The translations under genes and the position numbers were made by a program. A DNA stretch of 64,000 bases from Alphaproteobacteria bacterium (GTDB lineage Bacteria > Pseudomonadota > Alphaproteobacteria > Bin65): assembly GCA_021776685.1 (NCBI GenBank), contig JAJFFJ010000068.1, positions 1 through 64,000 of the forward strand, given 5' to 3'. The notes below the pieces were generated by a model that saw only the letters and a program-made list of their open reading frames with translations, made no database searches and was not told where the DNA came from. Positions 15,123 through 24,201 of the stretch are shown in pieces (within the stretch, counting starts at the first letter, position 1; each line of letters begins with the position of its first letter).

Positions 15123-16373
15123 ATGTCTGAAGCGGGGTCTGAACATGTGGCCGTTCTGGGCGCGGGCGTCGTGGGCGCTGCCACGGCGCTCGCCCTGCAG
15201 AAGGACGGCCACACCATTACCCTGATCGATCGGGACGAACCCGGCATGGGCGCGTCCTTCGGCAATGCCGGCTTTATCCATACGGGGGGCAACATCCCGC
15301 TGGCGGCGCAGGGCATCGTCCGCGCCGCCATGAAGATGATGTTCGACGAAGAGGCGCCGCTGGTGATCCGGTGGCGTTACCTGCCGGGCATGCTGCCATG
15401 GATCCGGCGTTTCGTGAAACGGGGCAAGCCAGACGTATTTATGGCCGACGCCCATGCGCTGAACGCCCTCACGAGCCGTGCTGTGCCGGCCTGGAAGGCC
15501 CTATCCTCGGACAGTCAGACGGAACGCTTCTTCGGCGCCCGCGGAGAACTCTATCTGTTTCGTAGCCGGGAAAAGTTCGAAGCAACGCGCAGCGAATTCG
15601 ACCTGCGCCGCAATCTGGGCGTGGATGTACAGGAGGTCTCGGCCGACGATATCCGCCAGATGGAGCCCGCGGTTACCCGCGAGGCCCAGCATGGTTGGTA
15701 CCTGGCAGACAGCATGTATGTGAAAAGTCCGCACCAGTTGACCCGGCATCTGGCGGCGCGGGTTATTGCTAATGGCGGCCGCCTGCAAAAGATGGATGCA
15801 CGGCAGATCTCTATTACCGGGAATGGCGTGCAACTCACCGGTGCAAATGGCGACACACTCGACGCCGACAGGCTGGTCATCGCCACCGGCGCCCACTCAA
15901 AGAGTTTTGCCCGTCAGGTTGGCGCCCGGGTGCCGCTGCATACCTTGCGCGGCTATCACGTCATGCTGGCTGGCGACGCCGCCGACCTGAAAGGGCCGGT
16001 GATTGACGCCGAGAAAAAAATTGGCGTGGTGCCGATGAACGAGGGCATCCGTGTTGCCGGAATGATCGAGATGGCCGGCGAACACGCGAAGCCGAATGAC
16101 AAGCGCGCCGATGTGCTGCTGCGCCTGGCGCGCCGCCTGGTTCCGGAAATCCCTGACAGGCTGGAATCCCGCTGGCTCGGGCATCGCCCTGGTATCCCGG
16201 ACAGCAGGCCGGTGATCGGCAAATCCCCTGCAAGCGACCGGGTTCTGTTCGCTTTCGGTCACGGCACCATCGGCCTGACGCTCGCCGCTGTCACAGGGCA
16301 GATCGTGGCTGACATGGTCGCAGGACGGGAACCGCCAGTGGATCTCAGCCTCTTCTCGCCAACACGCTTCTAG
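15123..16373 (+). CDS. D-amino-acid dehydrogenase-like FAD oxidoreductase (DadA family)
   Basis: This 416-residue protein starts with a dinucleotide-binding fold (HVAVLGAGVVGAATALALQKDGH, FAD adenosine site) and the DadA-type GASFGNAGFIHTGG loop. Mid-protein FARQVGARVPLHTLRGYHV is the substrate-domain start, and the C-terminus has RPVIGKSP and FAFGHGTIGLTLA, the FAD-closing motif. The family oxidises amines or D-amino acids to imines and passes electrons to the respiratory chain. Its 18-bp spacing from ridA suggests co-transcription, with RidA quenching its imine products. The substrate is inferred to be an amino compound. Confidence 0.88.
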   Translation: MSEAGSEHVAVLGAGVVGAATALALQKDGHTITLIDRDEPGMGASFGNAGFIHTGGNIPLAAQGIVRAAMKMMFDEEAPLVIRWRYLPGMLPWIRRFVKRGKPDVFMADAHALNALTSRAVPAWKALSSDSQTERFFGARGELYLFRSREKFEATRSEFDLRRNLGVDVQEVSADDIRQMEPAVTREAQHGWYLADSMYVKSPHQLTRHLAARVIANGGRLQKMDARQISITGNGVQLTGANGDTLDADRLVIATGAHSKSFARQVGARVPLHTLRGYHVMLAGDAADLKGPVIDAEKKIGVVPMNEGIRVAGMIEMAGEHAKPNDKRADVLLRLARRLVPEIPDRLESRWLGHRPGIPDSRPVIGKSPASDRVLFAFGHGTIGLTLAAVTGQIVADMVAGREPPVDLSLFSPTRF

Positions 16374-16390
16374 AAACTGTTCGCGGGGCC

Positions 16391-17713
16391 TCAGTCCAGA
16401 TAGTCGCGAAGGTCGATCTGGTCCGCACCCGGCACGCGCTTCAGATCAAATTCCGCCCGGCGGTCCAGCGGCATGGTGGCGTCGATGCCGATGCGGCCAC
16501 GATGGTCGCCATGGGGATCGCGGTAGAAGCCCGCGCGGTCATCGACGATATGGGTGCGTTGGTCCACCCGTCCGCGGGTCAGGAAGGACCACCAGACCCG
16601 GTCCATGTCGTGGATGTCCACGTCCTGGTCGACGACGATGCAGGCCTTGGAATAATCGAGATGCGCGTCCCAGGCGGCCTCCATCACCTGCCGGGGATGG
16701 TCGTCACTCTGCTTGTCGATGCGCACCACGGTGTTGAGCAACTGCGGTCGGGTGGAGACATCGAGCACGCCAGGTATCTGAGCCTTTACCAGATGCCGGT
16801 AGATGCGCGCGGCAATCGCCGTCTCCAAGGGGCGCATATCCTCAGGCGAGCCGCAGAGAAGGCCATGCCAGATGGGATCGGGCCGTGCGGTGACGCCGGT
16901 GATCTCGAACACGTGGTTCAACCCTTCGGGCACGTAATAGCCCATGAATTCGCCGAAGGGCGCTTCCGGCCGTCTCTCACCGGGTAGGATGCGGCCCTCG
17001 ATCACCACCTCCGTATCGGCCGGCACCTGCAAATCGATGGTCGCCGCGGGCCGCATGGGGATGGGTGCGCCGCGAAGCGCCGCCGCGACCGCCAGTTCAT
17101 CAGCCTCCGGCGGGAGGGAGGCGCAGGCGGCGATGAAGATCTCGGGCGCTGTTCCCACCAGGATGGCCACTTCCAGCGCCGCCCCCTGCGCCTCTGCCGC
17201 TTCCATATAAAGCGCGAGGTCGTGGGACGCGCCGATGCGAACGCGCAACTCCGTGTCGGAGACATGCATGGCGCGGTGGAAGGACAGGTTGGGCACCCTG
17301 GTCTCCGGATGCCGGGCGATGACGATGCCGGCAGTGATGTAGGGCGCGGCATCCTTCTCGTGCCAGGTGATCTGCGGCAGGGCGCTGAAGGAAAGGCTGG
17401 AATAGTCCGCAGGCTCTGCGGCGAACGTAATAGGCTCCTGAGGCGCCGTTTCAAAGCCGTCGGCCAACGCCGACCAGCGGGAGCAGAAATTATCATCCGG
17501 CGCGCCAATCAGGTCGCACAAGCGCCGGTGACTGCCATAGAGATTCGTGACCACCGGCAGGTCAGATCCCGCAACCTCCTCGAACAGCAGCGCCGCTTCA
17601 CCTGCGGCCTGTGCTGCATGGGTGACGGCCGCAAGTTCATAGCGCGGGTCGACAGATCGCCTAACCGTTTTGAGATCGCCGCTCTGCTGCAATCGATCTA
17701 CAAACTCGCGCAT
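16391..17713 (-). CDS. UbiD-family prenylated-FMN decarboxylase
   Basis: This 440-residue protein is a little shorter than typical UbiD (about 490). It has the N-terminal MREFVDRLQQSGDLKTVRR, the central prFMN region with VPNLSFHRAM, and EAPFGEFMGYY at about 250-260, which holds the paired glutamates used in decarboxylation. RTHIVDDRAGFYRDPHGDHRGRIGIDAT near the end is also family-like. UbiD enzymes need prenylated FMN made by UbiX. No ubiX is in the window. It is divergent from gntR-hyuA-hyuB across a 95-bp region with a palindromic operator, so it probably belongs to the same pathway. It may act reversibly on a heteroaromatic or unsaturated acid. Confidence 0.88.
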   Translation of the reverse strand: MREFVDRLQQSGDLKTVRRSVDPRYELAAVTHAAQAAGEAALLFEEVAGSDLPVVTNLYGSHRRLCDLIGAPDDNFCSRWSALADGFETAPQEPITFAAEPADYSSLSFSALPQITWHEKDAAPYITAGIVIARHPETRVPNLSFHRAMHVSDTELRVRIGASHDLALYMEAAEAQGAALEVAILVGTAPEIFIAACASLPPEADELAVAAALRGAPIPMRPAATIDLQVPADTEVVIEGRILPGERRPEAPFGEFMGYYVPEGLNHVFEITGVTARPDPIWHGLLCGSPEDMRPLETAIAARIYRHLVKAQIPGVLDVSTRPQLLNTVVRIDKQSDDHPRQVMEAAWDAHLDYSKACIVVDQDVDIHDMDRVWWSFLTRGRVDQRTHIVDDRAGFYRDPHGDHRGRIGIDATMPLDRRAEFDLKRVPGADQIDLRDYLD

Positions 17714-17750
17714 TCTCCATGCTCCCTATTGACAAGCGGTGACCTTTTGC

Positions 17751-17766
17751 ATTTTGTATACAAAAT
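17751..17766. promoter_or_regulatory. Perfect 16-bp palindrome, GntR/FCD-type operator
   Basis: ATTTTGTATACAAAAT is a perfect palindrome centred in the divergent region, 38 bp from the ubiD start and 43 bp from the gntR start. Its core TTGTATACAA matches the TNGTNNACNA pattern known for FadR/VanR-type GntR regulators. Control of both divergent units by the adjacent GntR protein is the natural reading. Confidence 0.8.
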
Positions 17767-17808
17767 ACAAACACAACACCAGCTGTTGCAACCATCTATC
17801 ATGGCGCC

Positions 17809-18480
17809 ATGACACTTTCGCTCAGCACCCTAAAACGCCCGACCCGCCTGCGCGACCAGGTATTCGAGGCGATTCGCGACAAGGTCCGCTCCGGCGCAGT
17901 CGCACCCAGCGAACGATTGAGCGAACAGAGCCTCGCCGATCAGCTCGGCGTGTCGCGGACACCCATCCGGGAAGCACTGTTTCAGCTGACCCGGGACGGG
18001 CTGCTGGAAGAGCAGGCGCGTGGCTATGTTTTGCCGCGTCTGACACCCGGCGACGTGGCGGAGATCACAGAATTGCGCCTGCTCCTGGAACCGCCGCTGA
18101 TAAAAGGCGTGGCAGAGTCCGGGGACTCGAAACTCATCGACCGCATATGCACCATCGTGGCGCGGGAACGCCGGGCCATGAATGATCCGAAACCACGAGC
18201 CTTTGTCGCCGCGAATGCTGACTTTCGCCGGGCCCTCTTTGACGCCTGTGGGAACCGGCGGCTGGCGACCTACGCTGATCAGGTGAACGATCAGATCCAG
18301 TCCATCCGCATGAAGACGCTGCAGGATAAAGGCAATCGCCGATATGTGGTCGAAGCGCATGAGCGGCTGATCGAAACCCTTCGCCGCGGCGATGCAGATG
18401 CCGCAATGGCAGAGATCATCGGTCTGATCGAAGGTGCGGGCGACGCCTACATCTCTGAAATTCCGGGACATACGCCATGA
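17809..18480 (+). CDS. GntR-family regulator, FCD subfamily
   Basis: This 223-residue protein has an N-terminal winged HTH (residues about 12-75; LADQLGVSRTPIREALFQL is the recognition helix) and an FCD effector domain of about 130 residues, beginning ITELRLLLEPPL. FCD proteins often bind a metal and a carboxylate through D and H residues; ADFRRALFDACGN and HERLIETL supply candidates. It overlaps hyuA by 4 bp (ATGA) and heads a three-gene operon. The palindrome upstream is likely its own operator, so it would sense a pathway metabolite. Confidence 0.92.
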   Translation: MTLSLSTLKRPTRLRDQVFEAIRDKVRSGAVAPSERLSEQSLADQLGVSRTPIREALFQLTRDGLLEEQARGYVLPRLTPGDVAEITELRLLLEPPLIKGVAESGDSKLIDRICTIVARERRAMNDPKPRAFVAANADFRRALFDACGNRRLATYADQVNDQIQSIRMKTLQDKGNRRYVVEAHERLIETLRRGDADAAMAEIIGLIEGAGDAYISEIPGHTP

Positions 18481-20552
18481 CATCGAAAGCGCGAATCGGC
18501 GTCGATATCGGCGGCACCTTTACAGATGTGGTGCTGGAAACCGGCGCACGGCAGGTCACGGCGAAGGTGCTGACAACCCACGACGCGCCGGCCCGCGCCG
18601 TGCTGGACGCCGTCCGCACCGTCACCGACGAGGCAGGTCTGACACCGGGCGATATCGCGGCCGTCATCCACGGCACCACCCTGGCGACCAATGCCCTGAT
18701 CGAGCGCAAGGGCGCGGTCACGGCGCTGGTGACCACAGAGGGCTTTCGGGATGTGGTGCAAATGGGGACCGAGAGCCGCTTCGAGCAATATGACCTGAGC
18801 ATCCAGAAGCCCGACCCGCTGGTGCCCCGGCGCCTGCGCTTCACGGTACCCGAACGAGCCACCGTGGGCGGTGACATACTCCTGCCGCTGGACGAGAAAG
18901 CGGCCGAGAGTGTGGTCGATCAGATCCGGCAGGCCGATGTCGAGAGTGTCGCCATCGGCCTGATGCACAGCTACCGCAACCCTGCCCACGAGCAACGGAT
19001 CGCTGAGCTATTCCGCACACAGGCGCCGGAGATAGCGCTCAGTCTGTCCTCTGACGTATCGCCGGAGATTCGGGAGTTCGAGAGATTCTCCACTACGTGC
19101 GCCAATGCATATGTGAAGCCTTTGATGGCCCGCTACCTGACCGATCTGGAAGCCTCGCTCAAGGCCGACGGATATGGCTGTCCGCTGTTCCTGATGCTGT
19201 CCAATGGCGGCGTCACAACACCAGAGATCGCGCGGGAATATCCGGTGCGACTGGTTGAGTCGGGCCCAGCCGGCGGCACGATCCTTGCCGCGCATCTCGC
19301 GGCGCAGAGCAGCTTCGACAAGGTGCTGTCTTTCGATATGGGCGGGACCACTGCCAAGATCTGCCTGATCGACGATGCCCGGCCCCAACCAGCGCGCAAC
19401 TTCGAGGTCGCGCGCATGTACCGGTTCAAACCGGGCAGCGGCCTGCCGTTGCGCATCCCGGTGATCGAGATGGTCGAGATCGGCGCGGGCGGCGGCTCCA
19501 TTGCCCGGGTGGACGGGCTGAAGCGTTTGACTGTAGGACCGGACAGTGCCGGCTCCGATCCCGGCCCTGCCTGCTACGACCTGGGCGGCGGCGCGCCAAC
19601 GGTCACCGATGCAAATGTGGTGTTGGGCCGGATCAGCCCTGACGGATTCGCCGGCGGGTCGATTGCGCTCAAACCTGAAAAATCCGTGGCGGTGATCGAC
19701 CGGGATGTGGGGACACCACTGTCGCTCACGCCAACCCTGGGCGCGTTCGGTATCGGCGAGATCGTCGACGAGAACATGGCCAACGCTGCGCGCGAACACG
19801 CTGCTGAGCGGGGCAAATCCCTGGGTGGGCGCACGATGATCGTCTTCGGCGGTGGCGCACCGCTGCACGCAGCGCACATCGCGGACAAGATCGGCATCGA
19901 CCGTATCATGGTGCCGGTGGCCGCGGGGGTCGGCTCAGCGGTTGGCTTCCTGCGCGCACCGGTCGCCTACGAGATCGCCCGCACGGCCTACCAGCGGCTG
20001 GGTGCCTTTGAGCCTGGCAGTCTGAATGGCGTACTGGCGGAAATGAGCGCCGAGGCCCACGAGGTCGTGACCCGCGGCGCGCCCGGCGTGGACCGTCAGG
20101 AAGAACGGTTCGGCTATATGCGTTATGTGGGACAGGGACATGAAATTCCAGTCCCCCTGCCCGTACGAGATTTAACGACCACAGACAGCCCGGTCCTGAA
20201 GGAGGCCTATGACCGCGCCTACCTCGGTACCTATGGCCGGCTGATGGAAGGGGTAGATGTAGAGGTGGCAAGCTGGACCGTGACGGTGACCGCAGAAGTG
20301 GCGGACACCGCGCCTGCGCCCGCGGACACAGTCAGCACCGACGCTACCCCTACAGGCATCAGGTCGCTGTTCGATGCAGATGCCGGCGCGGGGGTGGATG
20401 TGCCCGTCTACGACCGGGCGGCGCTTGCAAGCGGCATCGCGCTCGACGGCCCCTGCATCGTGGCGGAGGCACAGACGACCACAATCGTCCCGGCGGGGTT
20501 TGGGCTGAACGTAGATCCCTACGGCAACTTGATTCTGGAGCGGCAGACATGA
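18477..20552 (+). CDS. hyuA: Hydantoinase/oxoprolinase A-type subunit (HyuA)
   Basis: This 691-residue protein belongs to the ASKHA-fold family that ATP-dependently activates cyclic amides or ketones (N-methylhydantoinase, 5-oxoprolinase, acetone/acetophenone carboxylase). ATP-binding motifs are GVDIGGTFTDVVL at residues 7-19, HGTTLATNALIERKG at about 65, FDMGGTTAKICLIDD at about 290 and GAGGGSIARVDG. It is coupled to gntR upstream and to hyuB downstream by 4-bp overlaps, so the A and B subunits should form a complex. The substrate is not evident; neighbours (UbiD, RidA, DadA) suggest an N-containing acid. Confidence 0.92.
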   Translation: MTSKARIGVDIGGTFTDVVLETGARQVTAKVLTTHDAPARAVLDAVRTVTDEAGLTPGDIAAVIHGTTLATNALIERKGAVTALVTTEGFRDVVQMGTESRFEQYDLSIQKPDPLVPRRLRFTVPERATVGGDILLPLDEKAAESVVDQIRQADVESVAIGLMHSYRNPAHEQRIAELFRTQAPEIALSLSSDVSPEIREFERFSTTCANAYVKPLMARYLTDLEASLKADGYGCPLFLMLSNGGVTTPEIAREYPVRLVESGPAGGTILAAHLAAQSSFDKVLSFDMGGTTAKICLIDDARPQPARNFEVARMYRFKPGSGLPLRIPVIEMVEIGAGGGSIARVDGLKRLTVGPDSAGSDPGPACYDLGGGAPTVTDANVVLGRISPDGFAGGSIALKPEKSVAVIDRDVGTPLSLTPTLGAFGIGEIVDENMANAAREHAAERGKSLGGRTMIVFGGGAPLHAAHIADKIGIDRIMVPVAAGVGSAVGFLRAPVAYEIARTAYQRLGAFEPGSLNGVLAEMSAEAHEVVTRGAPGVDRQEERFGYMRYVGQGHEIPVPLPVRDLTTTDSPVLKEAYDRAYLGTYGRLMEGVDVEVASWTVTVTAEVADTAPAPADTVSTDATPTGIRSLFDADAGAGVDVPVYDRAALASGIALDGPCIVAEAQTTTIVPAGFGLNVDPYGNLILERQT

Positions 20553-22312
20553 GCGAGACAGACGGCAACGGCGCCTCAAAGGGGGCATTGGGCGAAATCC
20601 GCAATCAAGTGATGTGGACGCGGCTGATCGCCGTGGTCGAAGAACAGGCGCGAACCCTGATGGCCACTGCCTTCAGCTCCGTCGTGCGGGAGGCGGGTGA
20701 CCTTTCAGCAGGCGTCTTCGACCGGCGCGGCCGCATGGTGGCGCAGGCCATCACCGGCACGCCGGGACACGTCAACTCCATGGCGCTCTGCGTCGGCCAC
20801 TTCCTCGAGAAATTCCCTGTCGAGACCATGCAGCCGGGTGAGCACTTCATTACCAACGACCCCTGGCTGACGTCTGGACACCTGCATGATGTGACCGTTG
20901 TGACCCCCGTGTTCCGCGACGGCCGGGTCGTCGCCATGTTCGCCTGCACCTGTCACCAGGTGGATATCGGCGGGCTGGGCCAGGGCCCCGATGGCCGTTC
21001 GGTCTACGAGGAAGGCCTCTATATCCCGATCATGAAGCTGGCCGACGCCGACGGCATCAATCAGAGCCTGATGGAAATCGTCCGGGGCAATGTCCGCACA
21101 CCGCTCGAGGTGGAGGGTGACATTCTCAGCTACATGACCAGCAACGAGCTGGGCGGCCGACAATTGCTCGCCATGATGAAAGAATTCGGCATCCCCGATA
21201 TCGAGAACCTCTCGGACTTCATCATCGACCGCTCCCACGACGCCATGATCGAAGCGATTCGGAAGCTGCCCCAAGGGTCATACCGGAACGAGCTGCAACT
21301 GGACGGTTACAAGGAGCCGGTCGATCTGGTCGCGACCCTGACCATCGAGGACGACCGGGTGGTGGTGGACTATGCCGGCAGCAGCACAGCCAGTCCCTAC
21401 GGCATAAATGTGGTGCTGAACTATTGCACCGCCTATACCGCCTTTGGCGTGCGCTGCGTGGTGGCGCCGGAGATTCCCAACAATGCAGGGTCGCTGGCGC
21501 CGATCCACGTGACCGCGCCCGAAGGCAGCATCGTCAACGTGCAGCGGCCTTGGCCGGTGGCGGCCCGTCACATCATCGGCCAATTCCTGCCCGACGTGGT
21601 GCTGGGCTGCATGGCCAAGGCGCTGCCAGGGCAGGTGCAGGCGGAAGGCGCCGCATGCCTGTGGGGGGTGCAGCTGCGCGGCGGTCCAGAGGTGTCGGCC
21701 CAGGCTGGACCAAGCCGCCAATCCGGGGACAATGTCGAGGACCAGCGCTACGACCTGATCTTTTTCAACAGTGGCGGGTCAGGCGGACGGCCGGCACTGG
21801 ATGGCCTCGAGGCCACAGCCTTCCCCAGCGGCGTCCGCTCCACCTCATCGGAGCTGATCGAGTCCCTGGGGCCTGTGGTGATCTGGCGGAAAGAATTGGC
21901 GCCCGACACCGGCGGAGCAGGAAAACAGCGGGGCGGCATGGGCCAGCAAATCGAGGTGGGCACCGCCAACGGCAGCGCCTTCTCCATCTATGCCATGTTC
22001 GACCGGGTTTCGAATCCGGCGCGGGGACGACTGGGCGGAAAAAACGGCGCGGCGGGCAAGCTGGCGCGGCTTGAAGGCGGCGACCTTCCGGCCAAGGGCA
22101 TGCACGTGATTCCGGGCACTGACCGGCTCTGCATTGACGTGCCGGGTGGCGCCGGTTTCGGCGATCCGCACGCGCGCGCGCCGGATGCGGTCGCCGTCGA
22201 CGTCGCGAACGGCCTGGTCAGCCCCGAAGCAGCCGCGGAACATTATGGCGTTGCTGTGGATGGCACCGGTGATGTGGACGCCGCCGCTACCGAGGCTATG
22301 CGAGCCAGCTAG
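20549..22312 (+). CDS. hyuB: Hydantoinase/oxoprolinase B-type subunit (HyuB)
   Basis: This 587-residue protein is the partner of the preceding A subunit and overlaps it by 4 bp. Typical HyuB features are the N-terminal VVEEQARTLMATAFSSVVREAGDLSAGVFDR, TGTPGHVNSMALCVGHF, the NDPWLTSGHLHDVTVVTP motif at about 105-120, and CTCHQVDIGG in the metal-site region. The C-terminal PGGAGFGDPHARAP is also conserved. HyuB proteins bind metal and complete the hydrolysis or carboxylation. Comparison with the second copy (22378-24201) shows the same domain order at low similarity, so they are distinct paralogues. Confidence 0.92.
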   Translation: MSETDGNGASKGALGEIRNQVMWTRLIAVVEEQARTLMATAFSSVVREAGDLSAGVFDRRGRMVAQAITGTPGHVNSMALCVGHFLEKFPVETMQPGEHFITNDPWLTSGHLHDVTVVTPVFRDGRVVAMFACTCHQVDIGGLGQGPDGRSVYEEGLYIPIMKLADADGINQSLMEIVRGNVRTPLEVEGDILSYMTSNELGGRQLLAMMKEFGIPDIENLSDFIIDRSHDAMIEAIRKLPQGSYRNELQLDGYKEPVDLVATLTIEDDRVVVDYAGSSTASPYGINVVLNYCTAYTAFGVRCVVAPEIPNNAGSLAPIHVTAPEGSIVNVQRPWPVAARHIIGQFLPDVVLGCMAKALPGQVQAEGAACLWGVQLRGGPEVSAQAGPSRQSGDNVEDQRYDLIFFNSGGSGGRPALDGLEATAFPSGVRSTSSELIESLGPVVIWRKELAPDTGGAGKQRGGMGQQIEVGTANGSAFSIYAMFDRVSNPARGRLGGKNGAAGKLARLEGGDLPAKGMHVIPGTDRLCIDVPGGAGFGDPHARAPDAVAVDVANGLVSPEAAAEHYGVAVDGTGDVDAAATEAMRAS

Positions 22313-22325
22313 AACCTGAAATGGA

Positions 22326-22347
22326 TTCCCCCACCAAGGCGGGGGAA
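22326..22347. terminator. Hairpin between convergent hyuB genes
   Basis: A 7-bp perfect stem (TTCCCCC at 22326-22332, GGGGGAA at 22341-22347) with an 8-nt loop lies between the two convergent hyuB genes. There is no U-run on either side, so it may act as a bidirectional barrier or be a REP-like element rather than a classical terminator. Confidence 0.5.
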
Positions 22348-22377
22348 ACGGGTGAACGAGCCTTCGACCGGCAACGA

Positions 22378-24201
22378 TCAATCGTAATGGACGATGCCGT
22401 CCTTCACCAGGAAATCGTCGATCCCCAGGGCACCCAATGCAAAGTCCAGATATGCATGGCCGTTACCACCCCGCAGTTCCTCGCGTTTTGCAGCGGTCGC
22501 GGCGGCATCCACCCTGCCCTCACCGTCGATGACAACGCCATAGACCGCTTTCACATACGCTGCGGTCAGCTGCTCCTCACGCACATCTTCCAGCACCATC
22601 GCCGGGTCCCGTTCCAGGGGGTCGCCATAACCGCCGCCGCCCGCACCCACATGCAGGAAGACTTCATCCACGCCGAACTTTACGGGATCGCTCGGCATAG
22701 GCGGCAGCAGGCGCTGGCCGGGACCCGGATTGACAATATGCAGACACGGTGTGCCTGGCGCACCGCCGCCCAGCGCCCAGGGCAAATGATGTTTACGGTC
22801 GGAGCGGAGCACCACCAGCGTTTCGTCATTCAACATCCGGTAGCTGCGGACGATGCCCGGTGCACCGCGGAATTTTCCTGGGCCGCCCGAATTTTCGAGC
22901 ATGCCATAGCGCTGGATTTCGATGGGATAGAGCGCCTCGATCATTTCGATCGGCTGATTTGTCAGGTTGCCGCCGGGATTGGGAATGCCGAAGACGCCGT
23001 CCCGTTCCGGCAGAGCACCCCAGCTGCCACACAGGGTCTCGGAGACCACAAAGCGCCGGCCCTGGTCCCAGCCACTGATTGCCGGGAAGGTGACGCCGCC
23101 CTCCCCCGCCGCTGGCACATCGTCGGGAACGATCTGCGCGAAGACGCCCTGCAACACATCCACCGCGCGCCAGCCGATGATCGCTCGGGCGGCGACCGCT
23201 GCCGGCGGCGTCGGATTAACCAGGGTCCCCTCAGGCAGAATGATCTCGATCGGCCGGCTAAAGCCGTCAAAATTGGGGATCTCCTGCTTGGCCACGCATT
23301 TCAGCATCATCTGCACGGTGGAGACCACAAAGGGTGACGGACAGTTGATGCCAGCCGGCACCTGCGGCGCCGACCCGGTCCAGTCGACCAACATGTTGTC
23401 GCCGTCGATGGTGACCGTCGCCTTGAGGGGCAAGGGCTCCGGGTCATCACCAAGACCGTCGAGATAGTCGGTGAAGCTCCAGGTGCCGTCCGGCAGGCGG
23501 CGAATTTCCTCGCGCGCCACATGCTCCGCATAGTCGTGCAGGTCATCGATCAGGCGGCGGAAGGTTTCCGAGCCGTGTTTCGCCACAAGCTTTGCATAGG
23601 CCTGGGCGGCGGAGTTGCAGGCGGCGACCTGGGCGCGCATATCGCCGAGCAGCTTGTCCGGCACCCGTGAATTGAGGCTCATGATTTTGAAGAACGTGTC
23701 GTTCGGCCGGCCCTGCTCGTAGAGCTTGATGACCGGAATTCTCAACCCTTCCTGAAATATTTCCGTGGCGAAGGTGGCGGTGCTGCCCGGCGCGATGCCG
23801 CCCATATCGATCTGGTGCACCAGGGTGGCCGCATATCCTTCAAGCTCTCCCGCCTCGAAAATTGGTTTAACGATATAGACGTCCGGCAGGTGCATGCCGC
23901 CGGCGGTGTAAGGGTCATTGAAAACGAAAATGTCGCCTTCGAGGATATCGCCCTCATACTGGCTCACCAGTTGGGTCATGGCGTCCGGGAATGAACCCAG
24001 ATGCAACGCCATGGTCATGCCATGGGCGACAACCCGGCCGTGCCGGTCACAGACGCCTGTGGAATAGTCCATCGAGTCGCGGACGATTGACGAATAGGCC
24101 GTCCGCATGATCACGAGCGCCATCTCGTCGGCGATGGAGCTGAGCGCGTTCTTGACCACTTCCATGGTGATCGGATCGGTATTGCCGTAGCTCGCCATCA
24201 C
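22378..24201 (-). CDS. hyuB: Second hydantoinase B-type subunit (HyuB paralogue)
   Basis: This 607-residue protein starts MASYGNTDPITMEVVKNAL (second ATG of a MM pair). Visible HyuB marks are MRTAYSSIVRDSMDYSTGVCDRHGRVVAHG, LGSFPDAMTQL, the FNDPYTAGGMHLPDVYIVKP motif and a C-terminal GAGGGGYGDPLERDP. It overlaps the A-type gene upstream by 4 bp (24198-24201), so subunits are made together. It is oriented tail-to-tail with the first hyuA-hyuB pair. The low similarity between the two copies argues against a recent tandem duplication. Confidence 0.92.
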   Translation of the reverse strand: MMASYGNTDPITMEVVKNALSSIADEMALVIMRTAYSSIVRDSMDYSTGVCDRHGRVVAHGMTMALHLGSFPDAMTQLVSQYEGDILEGDIFVFNDPYTAGGMHLPDVYIVKPIFEAGELEGYAATLVHQIDMGGIAPGSTATFATEIFQEGLRIPVIKLYEQGRPNDTFFKIMSLNSRVPDKLLGDMRAQVAACNSAAQAYAKLVAKHGSETFRRLIDDLHDYAEHVAREEIRRLPDGTWSFTDYLDGLGDDPEPLPLKATVTIDGDNMLVDWTGSAPQVPAGINCPSPFVVSTVQMMLKCVAKQEIPNFDGFSRPIEIILPEGTLVNPTPPAAVAARAIIGWRAVDVLQGVFAQIVPDDVPAAGEGGVTFPAISGWDQGRRFVVSETLCGSWGALPERDGVFGIPNPGGNLTNQPIEMIEALYPIEIQRYGMLENSGGPGKFRGAPGIVRSYRMLNDETLVVLRSDRKHHLPWALGGGAPGTPCLHIVNPGPGQRLLPPMPSDPVKFGVDEVFLHVGAGGGGYGDPLERDPAMVLEDVREEQLTAAYVKAVYGVVIDGEGRVDAAATAAKREELRGGNGHAYLDFALGALGIDDFLVKDGIVHYD

